Assembly (NCBI RefSeq): GCF_010015445.1
Contig: NC_053116.1
Coordinates: 2,633,068-2,697,067, forward strand
Direction: 5' to 3'
Length of the DNA: 64,000 nucleotides
Source: Perca fluviatilis
Taxonomy: Eukaryota > Chordata > Actinopteri > Perciformes > Percidae
Shown: positions 43,314 through 53,663 of the stretch, piece after piece
Numbering within the stretch: position 1 is the stretch's first letter
Layout: the number at the start of each line of letters is the position of its first letter
The notes under the pieces: model-generated
Database searches by the model: none
The model's input: only the letters and a program-made list of their open reading frames with translations
Told to the model about the DNA's origin: nothing
Position numbers and translations under genes: made by a program

Positions 43314-44332
43314 CAGACATGAGGGACTCGAGTCACATGACTTGACTCGAGTTAGACTCGAGTCGCAAATTTTAGGACTTGAGACTTGCTTGATTAACAT
43401 TCATAAAAGACTCGACTTGACTTTGACTTGATATTCATGACTTGAGACTTGACTTAGACTTGAGTCAAATGACTTGAAATGACTTGATTTTCTGTTTAAT
43501 AAATATATTTTTCCCCCTCTGATATTGAGGAGGAGTTAACTTTACGATTTTAGTGCTGTTGCATGCGCAGGAACCGTTGATATGATGACGCGGCGCGCGG
43601 CGGCAGACCGTCAGTAAACAACACTGGCTATGGCTAGTAGGCTAACTTAACGTCATGGATCCCCTCGCGGGCGCCCGATACCGGGGTGCTCAAGCTCGAG
43701 CACAGGGCGCGCTCAAGCTTCCAGCACCCACGGAAAATACTGACCGCCCACGAGTGCCAGACTGCCAGTTCATTTTTACGTTAATCTAAAATTAAACACT
43801 GCAGTTGTGGAGCCGTCTGTCATAGTGTGATTGGTTATGTCGGTGGCGCTTCCCACAAAGCTGATCGCGGTTACGTGCCAGTTAAACTTTTCATCTCCGA
43901 TCCTATCTGTATTTGTGAGAAGTGGCGCTGTCCTGAGTTGAAAGATAGCTTATAGGCTAGGCCTACTGTGCGCGTGTGAGCCCCACGGAGGAAAACATAA
44001 ATCGGCGCCTATCCCTCTGCACAGAAAATAATAAAGTTTGGCTATAAGGATTACACATATGACCAGGCAAAGAAAAAAAAGAAACGGCAGTTTGCAAGGT
44101 CTGCAGTACTTATTTCCGACGTCGAATTTCATCAGACACTTCAAATCGGGAGAGATTCGGGTTCCAGTCCCCATATTCAGCTGAACCTCTATTTGGACGT
44201 TTGTGATGGACAGAAGTCCCTTCAGTTTTTGGCCATGAATAAGCACACCCTCCCCTCTTTGTTCAAGGTGGCGGTAGAGCGAATAAAACTAGGCACACAT
44301 AGGCCTACACACACAACACAAACAACACAAAC

Positions 44333-44363
<31 letters not shown>

Positions 44364-45052
44364 ACACACATGCAGATGTATGTGAATAAAGCTCGGCACA
44401 CATACAACACACTCTGCACTCTCACACACATTCACTCACCAATATTAATAACTTTTCACTCACTTTCTCAAACACGCACACATTCACTCACAAATACACT
44501 GTCAAATATCAACATATACTTTCCATTCCATGTGATAAGCAAATGTGGTGGGATTCAGCTATTCTCAAAGAATATGTTTTGTTCTTTAAGAGAAGGAAAG
44601 GTTAAAGGATGTGTTTCTGTCTCATAAAAGTGAGGCATGTTTGAAGAATATTATTTGACTTAGGAACCATTATACTTTAATTGTTTGAAGGAATTTCATG
44701 ATTTAATGTCATGTTTGAGGCATATTGAACAATGTTGATTTATTGTTGGCCTAATATCAGTTTTAGGCTGTGATTTTTTTTATCTGTGTTAATTTAAACT
44801 CTTCAGATGTATGTGGACACAAAGTCTTTTGAGTAAAAAATGCAAATAAAACTCCAGCAGTTCATAACCACTGTCTTTAGCTTGTTTAAAAATGGAAACT
44901 TTTGTATGACTTGACTTGTGACTTGCTTGACCAAAGCTATGACTTGACTTGCTTGATTGTCACAAAAAATGACTTGGACTTGCTTGAGACTTGAAGGTTA
45001 AGACTTGAGACTTGCTTGCGACTTGCACATGTGTGACTTACTCCCATCTCTG
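43314..45052 (+). mobile_element. hAT element inserted in the Tc1 element, perfect 8-bp duplication
   Basis: GTGGCCAG at 43306-43313 and again at 45053-45060 flanks the insertion exactly. The ends are CAGACATGAGGGACTCGAG and CAGAGATGGGAGTAAGTCAC (read from the right). ACTTGAGACTTG-type repeats fill both subterminal regions. A BED-finger-like relic lies at 44060-44170 and a CT microsatellite at 44334-44358. The rest is decayed. Confidence 0.92.
44060..44170 (+). pseudogene. BED-type zinc-finger relic of a hAT transposase
   Basis: One frame gives VCKVCST and another TSNFIRHFKSGEIR close behind. These are the two halves of a BED finger (C-x2-C, then H-x-n-H region) separated by a shift. BED fingers begin many hAT transposases. 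No catalytic domain follows. Confidence 0.45.
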
Positions 45053-45165
45053 GTGGCCAGACAGAAACCACTGCTTAGTAAAAGGCACATGGCAGCCTGC
45101 CTGGAGTTTGCCAAAAGGCACCTGAAAGACTCTCAGACTCTGATGAGACAAAGATTGAAATTTTT

Positions 45166-45708
45166 GGCGTGAATGCCAAGCGTTATGTTTGGAGGACGCC
45201 AGGCACCGCTCATCACCTGGCCAATACCATCCCTACAGTGAAGCATGGTGGTGGCAGCATCATGCTGTGGGGATGGTTTTCAGTGGCAGGATCTGGGAGA
45301 CTAGTCAGGATTGAGGGAAAGATGAATGCAGCAATGTACAGAGACATCCAGGAAGAAAACCTGCTCCAGAGCGCTCTTGACCTCAGACTGGGGCGATGGT
45401 TCATCTTTCAACAGGACAACGACCCTAAGCACACAGCCAAGATATCAAAGGAGTGGCTTCAGGACAACTCTGTAAATGTCCTAGAGTGGCCCAGCCAGAG
45501 CCCAGACTTGAATCCCATTGAACATCTCTGGAGGGATCTGAAAATGGCTGTGCACCGACGCTCCCCATCCAACCTGATGGAGCTCAGGACGTTCTGTAAA
45601 GAGGAATGGGCGAAACTGGCCAAAGATAGGTGTGCCAAGCTTGTGGCTTCATATCCCAAAATACTTGAGGCTGTAATTGCTGCCAAAGGTGCCACAACAA
45701 ATAATTGA
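45166..45708 (+). pseudogene. Tc1-like transposase, C-terminal two thirds, split by the hAT insertion
   Basis: The frame runs GVNAKRYVWRTPGTAHHL, TVKHGGGSIMLWGWFSVAG, FIFQQDNDPKHTAKISKEW (second catalytic aspartate region), SQSPDLNPIEHLWRDLK (catalytic glutamate), and ends AAKGATTNN. The preceding coding part resumes before the hAT at about 43240-43313 (EGRPLLQHSNIQ-like in frame GRPLLQ). The N-terminal DNA-binding part is missing. The remaining reading frame is open from 45169, so the break is recent relative to the outer hAT. Confidence 0.85.
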
Positions 45709-46183
45709 TTAAAGGCTGTGAATACTTATGTATATATTATATTTTCGTTCTTTAGTTCTAATAAATTTGCAAACATTTAAAAAAAACTTTTTTCATGTTG
45801 TCATTATGGGGTATTGTGTGTAGAATTGACGAAAAAAAGTAATTTAATCCATTTTGGAATAAGGCTGTAAAATAATGAAATGTGGAAGAAGTGAAGCGCT
45901 GTGAATACTTTCCGTATTCTGTATTTTGGATTAGTCATATCCCACCCTACTTTTAACCAGCAAATCTATTGTGCTGTATTGGAATAACTGACCCCAGACA
46001 AATCACACCCTTCAAATAGGCTAACTGCAATATTTCTTCAAATGATATTACACACAACTGGAGGACGCTGCAGCAGCAGAATGTTATCTTCAGTGAAGCA
46101 AACACACAGAAATCCAACTTACAGTTAGCTGTTAGTCCCAGAAACACAGCTCAAACACGAAAACAAACCAGCAACTCTCCGCT

Positions 46184-46300
46184 GTTAGCTCCAACTTTAG
46201 CTAGTCCGTTAGCTCCAACTTTAGCTAGTCAGTTAGCTCCAACTTTAGCTAGTCAGTTAGCTCCAACTTTAGCTAGTCCGTTAGCTCCAACTTTAGCCAG
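46184..46300. repeat. 24-bp minisatellite, five units
   Basis: Five near-identical units of GTTAGCTCCAACTTTAGCTA plus four bases, inside the right part of the outer hAT. Confidence 0.95.
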
Positions 46301-46953
46301 GCACACTAGCACAACGTTTGTTCTAAACCACTGCTGTTAGACAGGAAAAGTGCCGTAGTGTAGCTACACCTCTTCAGCTTCGTTATTCCACTTAGATCGT
46401 TTCCAAGCTAACTAGTGTCTCTCGTGTTTCTCAGTGTTTTCTTTCCTCTTCTTGATTTGTGATCCTCTCCACTCTCCCGTGTCTCTGCTCAGCTGTTTTG
46501 CGTGTGTTTGTTTGTTTGTGTGTCTGTGTGTGTGCATGTCTGCCTGTGTGTGTGTGTGTGTGTGTAACGGGTTAGGCTATTGAGATTGTTATTTTTTTTT
46601 TTTTTCATTTGAATGTTTATGCCGCGGCCGGAAAATTAACAAGCAACGTCATTGCGTTATAATCGATTATGGTGGGCCACTGCATCGATGCAGCATCGTC
46701 CATGTCCGCATCCCGATGCATCGACTATTTGATTAATTTCAACACCTCTAACTATATATATATATATATATATATGGGTCAATGACGTGACGCCCCCTTT
46801 TTCTGTCTGGGTTAATTTTATTTTGCAGAAAAAAATAAAAAATACATAAAAATTTCTCATCTACTTGTTATACCTTCTTCACCTACTAAACCACTCTAAC
46901 TTCTCCAAATTTTTAAGTTTTTCATCATTTTTCTGCTATCCGAAGTGCCAAAA

Positions 46954-47547
46954 CATCATATGGGGCGACCGTCCAGCCTTGACTTTTGTTAGGACAACTG
47001 GTTTAAAAACAGTTTAAATCAACTTAAATATATCCCTTTTCCTAGTTGGCATAATTTCAAACATGTTTTACATCCATTGACAAAACTATAAAGCATTTGC
47101 ACATATATTTCTATCATGATATACAAACGAATGTTGTCCGAATTAAGTTGATTCTATCCATATCATCCGGGGCGACCATCAACAAACCACAATTTTGGGA
47201 CCTTTATTTTGAAAAACCTCTCAAGGATGGGATATTGCATCAGCCAGACACAAGTGAAGACCCCCTGGAAACAACTGTAAGGTAAATCAGTCTCTCTCAT
47301 ATAGTAAGAAAAAGCTGTTTTTTAACTGCTGTATTGTCGTAGTCAATTTTGGTCATCATGTGGGGCGACCACCCCAAAACTGTAAATTATAATTTTTTTC
47401 CCACAAATCTATATTTTGATGATAAATTTGATAGTGCTTTGTCACTAGAAGAAGCTAGTTTGGTTTCTGAGGCTAACTGTTAGCCTGTTATACTTGAGTG
47501 AACTTGAAAACATCATATGGGGCGACCGAGTATCATGTGGGGCGACC
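46954..47547 (+). repeat. Left cluster of GGGGCGACC motifs (five copies)
   Basis: Direct copies at 46954-46970, 47162-47177, 47354-47370, 47511-47527 and 47531-47547 share CATCATATGGGGCGACC with one or two changes. They are irregularly spaced in A/T-rich DNA, where such a GC-rich string stands out. Subterminal repeats of this kind commonly serve as transposase binding sites. Confidence 0.85.
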
Positions 47548-47834
47548 ACTGCTGAGTGTTTTAAATGATAGATATATGTCCTATATTTGTAGTTTTAATT
47601 TTGTAAATTTGTAGAGTTAATTGTTTAAGCATAATTATTTGTATATTTTATCTTTTTTTTTTTAAATTCAGCCATTCCTTTTATATGGATAAACATTTAT
47701 TTTTTGTTGTAGTACAATCCTACAGGAAAAATGTAAAATAAAAATAAAAAACTACACAATGACATTCTATTTGTGTGACAATACATGTATTAGTCATTTA
47801 AAACAAGTTTTAACCTATTTTACCTATTTCCTAG

Positions 47835-50450
47835 ATGGCACGATTAACAAGCAAAGAGAAGACTGCTCGTTATAGACAGAAAGTCAACTCCGACCCTGCA
47901 GCAAGAGCAGAGTATCTTGCAAGGAAAAGAGAGGTAAAGAAAAAAGAGCTTCTGTAGCAGTGAGCTAGAGTCACTAGAGCTACAGAAAGTAGGAGACCAG
48001 GGTAGATAAAATAAACAGTTTAGACTGTATGCGACAATGAGCTATTAAACATTGGTCACCGAAACAGCTGTTCTCTAAAGAGAGTAGGTTCAGGATAAGG
48101 AGGAAAGAGCACAGGTGTAGAATGTTTATCTTGTTGTTGATGAACAACTCTGTACACTATTGTTTCAGCTACCAAAAAAGAAAGCATGAGGGGAAGAATC
48201 CAAATGTGAAGTCAGATGAGTTATCAGAAAGGGAGAGGAATAATCTGAGAAACAAGTGGAAGGCTGCATCCAGAAGATACAGGGAGAGAAGAAAGATGGA
48301 GAAGGCAATGTTGGACCTGACACCTCAATCCATAGAGAACACTCTGCCAGATCCAGCAGGTGTAGAAGGAGTGGAGGGGCAGCAAGAGAGTCCAGGGGTG
48401 TGTGGTGGTGGATGCTCCACCTCAAAATGAGGACTTCACCACACATGTCTAACAAGATGTGCCCCACCCAAAAGACAGAGAAAAGAAAGCTGAGAAACGT
48501 TGTAAACGACTGCAGGCTGAGAAACATGAATTAAGAAAGCTAAACATAAATCTGAGGAAACAACTTGCAAAGATGAGAAAAGAAAAGAAAAGGGCCAGAA
48601 AAGGTGAGACGAGGGCAAAAGAACGGTTAAGCCACAGTGAGAGGCCCAAGCCAAAAGTGGGGAAGAAACTGGCAAAAGAGAGAAAGCTGGCTGTTGTTAG
48701 TTTTCTGACTAGAGATGAGAATAGTCGACTTTTACCAGGGAAAAAAGATACCATCACAAAAACAAAATAAAAAGAACAGCGAAGAATTCTCACAAAGCCA
48801 CTCACAGAGCTCCATGGGCTGTACAATAGTGAAATGAAGAAGAGCCTCCACCTATCTTACAGGCAGTTTGCTAGAAGACGCCCCTTCTATGTCACTGAGC
48901 CAAAAGCCAAGGATCGGGACACATGTGCATGCATGGACCACGAAAATGTCCACCTGCTGGCCAACAAGCTCTACAGCAGAGGGCTGTTGAAAACAAAAAG
49001 CATTTCTGAGCTGCTGGTTATGATAGTGTGTGATCCAAAAAATAAGGACTGTATGGACCGTGTTTGTGCCAAGTGCTGCTTTGAGGAGGTAGAATTCCCT
49101 GAGACAGAGAGCAGCTCAGAAGTCACCTGGGAGCAGTGGAAGAGGGTAACTTCCACAAATGGAGAGAGAATGTTTGGCAACATGGTGAAACAGATCTATA
49201 GTGGAACCATCAAGGACTTGATGGAGCTTTTCTCTCAGAAGTTAGAGTCCTTTGGCGGTACATCAGTTTAACTGGCTGCACCAGGCAGAGCAGTTCCGCT
49301 ACCTTAAACAAAACATCACAGGGTGTGAAGCTGTTCTGCATGTTGACTTCTCAGAGAATTATGCATGTAAGCTGAACACAGAGGTTCAGGCATTTCACTT
49401 TGGAGGTAGCAGACAGCAATCGACTATCCACACAGCAGTCCTGTACACTGTGCATGGAACAAAGTCCTATGCAACACTCTCTGACAGCCTGCGCCATGAC
49501 GAGCGGGCGGTGTGGGCACATCTAGAGCCCATCTTAGGAGAGCTTCGTGAAACCTTCCCACAGATCACAACCCTCCACATTCAGAGTGATGGGCCGGTTA
49601 CACAGTACCGGAATAAAAACAACTTCTACCTCCTCAGTACTGTCCCTTTCCTTTCTGGGTTCACTAAGGTGACCTGGAATTATTCAGAAAAAGTCTCATG
49701 GGAAAGGGGCCCCAGATGGGATTGGTGGGGCAATAAAAAGAGAAGCAGATCGCTTTGTCCAAAGAGGTGGTGAACTTCAGACACCACAGCAACTCTATGA
49801 GATGCTGAACACAAGATTAGGCTCAAGCATCAAACACTATTGGGTAAACAGAGAAAGCATTGAAAAGTGTGATGAGCTAATTCCTGACAACTTGGAGGCT
49901 GTGAAGGGCACCTTTAAAATACACCAGGTTTGGTCTACCCAGCCTTCACAGATCACTCACAGGACTGTGTCATGCTTCTGTAGGAAAACAGAGAGTCCAT
50001 GCCCTTGTTACAAGCCCGTAACAGTAGACCTGAGAGTGAGACGACTGTGTGCAACACTGAGAATCCCCCAAGCCTCCTCCTCAACCACCTAGGGAACAAG
50101 AAAATCTAGATCTTTGTGGCAAGTTTGTTATTGTCATTTATGATGAAAAGCCTTATGTTGGCCAAGTGCTTGAGGTTGTGGGAGAAGAAGTGCAGGTCAA
50201 TTGTATGCTACAATCTGGTGACAAAAACCTTCCTCTTCATGTGGCCACAAACTGTAGATTTAATTTTCTACTACAGAAAAGATGTGCATGCTGTGATCTC
50301 AGAGCCTGAGCCAGCAACATCACGCTTCTCAAAACTGACTCTCCAAGATTGGGTGAAGTTCAGAAATACCTCAGCTTAGATAAATGCAAGTCGTGTTCAT
50401 CACTGCCTTATGTGGCTAAATGGGTCCAGAAAAAGAAACTTATTATTTGT
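47835..50450 (+). pseudogene. DDE-like transposase of unrecognised family, multi-exon, broken
   Basis: Exon 1 (47835-47933, after an AG acceptor, donor GTAAAG) starts MARLTSKEKTARYRQK. After an intron, 48169 onward encodes a basic coiled coil (YQKRKHEGKNPN, RRYRERRKMEK, then from 48459 KRCKRLQAEKHELRKLN). A cysteine segment DTCACMDHENVHLLANKL and CAKCC follow (48920-49085). Then come HVDFSENYACKLNTEVQ, QSDGPVTQYRNKNNF and NYSEKxSHGKGAPDGIGGAI, with acidic residues at 49345 (D), 49588 (D) and 49687 (E) as a plausible DDE triad. The second D and E are 33 residues apart. CFCRKTESPCPCYKP (near 49975-50015) and a C-terminal QTVDLIFYYRKDVHAVI segment end the gene. Breaks: stop near 48448, stop 48768-48770, frameshifts near 48410, 49250, 49690, 50085 and 50220. 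No named family is claimed. Confidence 0.65.
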
Positions 50451-50732
50451 GATATTTGAATGTTGAAAGGTTAATTGAGATGCAAGTAGTGTTCATCCCT
50501 GTCCAATGAATCAAAAAGGTTCCATAAAAGAGATTCTATACTCAGCTTCTTAAGTTCTTGAAGCATTTAATGTGTGTTGCAATAAAAATTATATAATTTT
50601 AAATGTTAATGTCCTTCTGATTTGTTATATTTAAATGTTGAAATGTTATTTGAATAAAAATAGTTACATTTCTTTCGTCTTGAACTCTTTTGTGTACATT
50701 TTAACTGAAATTTTTATACCTGTGGTTTTCTT

Positions 50733-51108
50733 ATCATTTGGGGCGCGACCATATGTCATGTGGGGTAACCAACAAATAAATGAATAAATGAATACATTCA
50801 TAACCAAATATCCATCAGTTTAGCCTCAAATATTAATCAGTGGTATGCTATTGTTGAATGTGTAATATCTGTATAAATGCTAATTCAGTTTTTTTGCTTT
50901 TAAAGTAAAAATCAGTATTGTAACTGGATTATGAGGGAGACTCTGATATTATAGAATAAACTTGTGAAATAATGGTTTTCATAAAATGAAAGGGCACTAA
51001 AGTTTATCTTTCTTCATCAGTTTATCTACTTACTGATATGAGTTCAACTAGTCTTAATGATACATAAAAATGTGAATTTTGAGATATATTACGGTCGCCC
51101 CAGATGAC
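50733..51108. repeat. Right cluster of GGGGCGACC motifs (three copies)
   Basis: Copies at 50733-50750 (with an extra CG), 50755-50770 (GGGGTAACC variant) and, inverted, 51093-51108 (GGTCGCCCCAGATGAC). They mirror the left cluster across the gene. Confidence 0.8.
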
Positions 51109-51285
51109 TTTTTTAAGGCTATGTATTATTAACTTAAGTGTAAAAACACTAAAATGTCAATTTTTTTACTTTTCTTTATAAAGGCATGTGTACACTACAT
51201 TCCAAATGTTTAGAAAACGGCCAAACATATCCATATTTTTGGTATTTTAAAATTGGCCTATTAAAAAGTCTTATCCGTCAATGAC

Positions 51286-51331
<46 letters not shown>

Positions 51332-51332
<1 letters not shown>

Positions 51333-51412
51333 AGGGCTGAACGATTTTTGAAAATAATCTAATTGCGATTTTTTTCCCAAATATTGCGATTCTATATTCA
51401 ATGTACGCAATT
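51332..51412 (+). mobile_element. hAT 5' end fragment
   Basis: TAGGGCTGAACGATTTTTGA with following AATTGCGATTTTTTTCCC is a common teleost hAT start. It is cut off by LINE sequence at about 51395-51412. Confidence 0.5.
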
Positions 51413-52475
51413 ATCTTACGGAAATGTTGCTTCTTTTGAATATGTGGCTCTTCAGCTAAGATCCTCCCCTCAAGCTCTACTTCTAAATATCTACAGGCCA
51501 CCTAAATACTGTGCATCCTTCTTTGATGACTTTACTGAACTGCTGTCTATAATCTGTATTAACTTTGACCGTGTAGTTATTGCTGGTGATTTTAACATTC
51601 ATGTTGACAACCCCCAGGACCGAGGGACCAAAGAACTGTGTTGTGTTTTTGAGAGCTATGGACTGACTCAGCATGTGACACAGCCCACACACGCCGGCGC
51701 ACACTCTGGACTTGATTATCTCCAAGGGTCTGAACATTTCCAAGGTTGTGGTGACTGATGTTGCTCTCTCTGATCATTCCTGTGTTTTTCTTTAACGGCA
51801 CTATCTCTGTGCCAAAAAGTGTTCAAACAAAGTTAATCAGAAAACGGTATATACCTGAAAACACCAGTGAATCATTCATTCAGCTTTTCTCCTCTACACC
51901 CACCCTTACTGGGGCCTCAGTCACTGAGCTTGTAGATAATTTCAACTGTAAAATTACGAATGTTATTGATGCTATTGCTCCCACTAAGATCAAAGCTGTC
52001 TCTGGTAAGAAAAGATTGGGCTCCATGGAGAATTTTATAGTTGTGAGAACAGAAAAAGAGAGGTGGCGAAAGCTGAACGCAGTTGGCGAAAAATCTAATC
52101 TCCAGGTCCATTATAACACTTATAAAGAGAGACACTTGATATAATCTGGAACTAAGAAATGCAAGGCGGTCCTTCTTCTCTGACATTATTGCCAGAAACA
52201 ATAATAATTCACCGTGCTTTGTTTGCTACTGTTGATAGATTAACTAACCCTCCAGTACCAGTAGCATCTGAACTGTTGTCTACCAAGGCTTGCAATGACT
52301 TTGCCTCCTTCTTCACAGACAAAATTCAGAAAATTAGACAGTCAGTGCTTCCATATCAAGTACAGGATATGTGTTGTCACAGTGTGCACGCAAAACAAAT
52401 TCCAACATGACACAATTTCATACAATCAACCTTAAAAACCTGGAGGACATTATACAACCTCTGAAAACCTCCTCC
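51413..52475 (+). pseudogene. L2-type LINE ORF2, endonuclease and linker part (broken)
   Basis: Motifs are LLNIYRPPKYCASFF, DRVVIAGDFNIHVDNP, HSGLDLIISKG (after a shift near 51710) and VALSDHSCVFF, with the endonuclease active-site residues. A second shift near 51780 leads to 51758-52144, a third to TNPPVPVASELLS and ACNDFASFFTDKIQ (52159-52410). Coding continues to LEDIIQPLKTSS, where the hAT element begins. At least three frameshifts make this half non-functional. Confidence 0.8.
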
Positions 52476-53663
52476 CAGGGCTCCACACTAACTTTTTGCC
52501 TTGGTTGCACTGGTGCGCCTAACTTTTTTTATTTAGGTGCACCAGCACAAAATTTAGGTGCACCCAAATTTTTCCTTGCATCGCCGTAACGCTGAATGGC
52601 GATACACAATATATAGCTCTGTATTTTTTTACAAAGTGGGTTAAATGTTCAGTTTTAAGTCAAAGCCACTTTTCACAAGCTCTTTTATTAAAACAGATTG
52701 TGATTAAAATAAAATGCAAAGACAGGGTTTCCTTTACCAGTTTGAAAATATACAGCTGCAACACATGTAAATGAAAGTTATCTAAAATAAATATATATAT
52801 CTGAGAAAGCTCCTTCATAAACTTTCAACAACAATAACAGACTGATTAAAAGAGAAAGAGGACGCCCGGATAGCTCAGTTGGTAAATATAGAAGTTTGAC
52901 TCCGACCTGCGGCCCTTTCCTTCATGTCATCCCGCCCTCTCTCTCTCCCTTTTCATGTCTTCAGCTTTCCTATCAAAATAAAGGCCGAAATCTTTAGAAA
53001 GAAAAAAAAGAACGACCGAAAGACCGAGGGAGTGCGATGGACTGAAGCGTATGCTAGGCTACTCAGAGAGTGACGGCTGACTCATTAGCGGCGTTACACC
53101 CGTCTTGTGTAGGCTATGAAATGTCTGTATCGTCACTGCGCTGCATTTTTATTAACTATGATCCAGCATGCTCCGTCTTACACGCTATTACTCAACCAAC
53201 TGAAGTTAGTTGCATTTAATAACTTCTAATGTGTTTTTCGCCGTGGCGGCCGCAGTAACAGAGAGTTACCAGCGGAAACACTGGTACCAATACAGGTTTC
53301 CCTCTCATACTTAACAATATACAGCTGTGTTAATAACAATTAAAACTGTAGACAAATGTCGGGAGTTTGGACCAGCGGCGCTGTGTCTCTCCATGTTGCA
53401 GGTGAGCCGGCCGGTGTGTGAGTGAATGGGGGGGGGGGGGCTGCGCGGAGGAGAGATCCAAACACAGGCACGGCTTTCCAGAAGGAATGGGTCATGTAAC
53501 GCAACATTAAACCATATCGCTATAAACAACATTGCTTCGTTCGTGGAGAGGCAGCGGATGCGAGGACGTTAGGTGCACCGGTGCAACCTAGGAAAAATCT
53601 TAGTCGCACCCTTACAAATTTTGGTCGCATTTGCGACCAAATTGGTCGCACTCTCGAGCCCTG
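52476..53663. mobile_element. hAT element inserted in the LINE
   Basis: CAGGGCTC at 52476 and GAGCCCTG ending 53663 are the terminal repeats. The flanks CCTCCTCC and CCTCCTGT agree at six of eight positions, and LINE coding continues across the junction (TSS, then CLDILPTGVFKNV). GGTGCACC-type and GGTCGCA-type strings fill the ends. It holds a SINE at 52864-53009 and no transposase. Confidence 0.8.
52864..53009 (+). mobile_element. tRNA-derived SINE nested in the hAT element
   Basis: GGATAGCTCAGTTGG at 52868 is a tRNA-type A box. TTTGACTCCGACCTGCGG at 52895 fits a B box with part of the interval deleted. A CTCTCTCTC stretch, AATAAAGGCC and an A-rich end follow. It is a short, partly deleted copy of a common teleost SINE type. 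Confidence 0.65.

Larger units (their letters stand above)
43104..45921 (+). mobile_element. Tc1-like element inserted in the outer hAT
   Basis: The ends CAGTGCATACGGAAAGTATT and its partner GAATACTTTCCGTATTCTG are long inverted repeats (about 100 bp, with AGCGCTTCACTTTTTC and AAGTGAAGCGCT inside). TA occurs at both junctions (43102-43103, 45922-45923), the Tc1/mariner target. A transposase C-terminal half remains at 45166-45708, and a hAT element sits at 43314-45052. Confidence 0.9.
42876..46750. mobile_element. hAT element, outer member of a three-level nest
   Basis: TAGAGGTGTGAATCTTCACT at the left is answered by AATTTCAACACCTCTA at the right, ending 46750. The flanks are TA-rich, so the 8-bp duplication is only approximate. 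Its own sequence is just about 1 kb (42876-43101 and 45924-46750) once the inserted Tc1 is removed. No transposase is visible. Confidence 0.7.
46776..51287 (+). mobile_element. DNA transposon of unrecognised superfamily, 4.5 kb
   Basis: The ends share a 12-bp inverted repeat, GGGTCAATGACG at 46776 and CGTCAATGACCC ending 51287, each directly next to a TA run, so the target is TA-rich and the duplication length cannot be fixed. It contains one decayed multi-exon gene (47835-50450) for a DDE-like protein with cysteine clusters. Eight copies of a TCATNTGGGGCGACC-type motif lie only outside the gene (five left, three right). Layout fits an autonomous cut-and-paste transposon. I cannot assign it to hAT, Tc1, PIF, CACTA, Kolobok or piggyBac from what I see. 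Confidence 0.7.

Noticed and set aside
52864..52910. Candidate tRNA gene (GGATAGCTCAGTTGG)
   Set aside because: Only promoter boxes remain; no cloverleaf arms pair, and an A-rich SINE tail follows.
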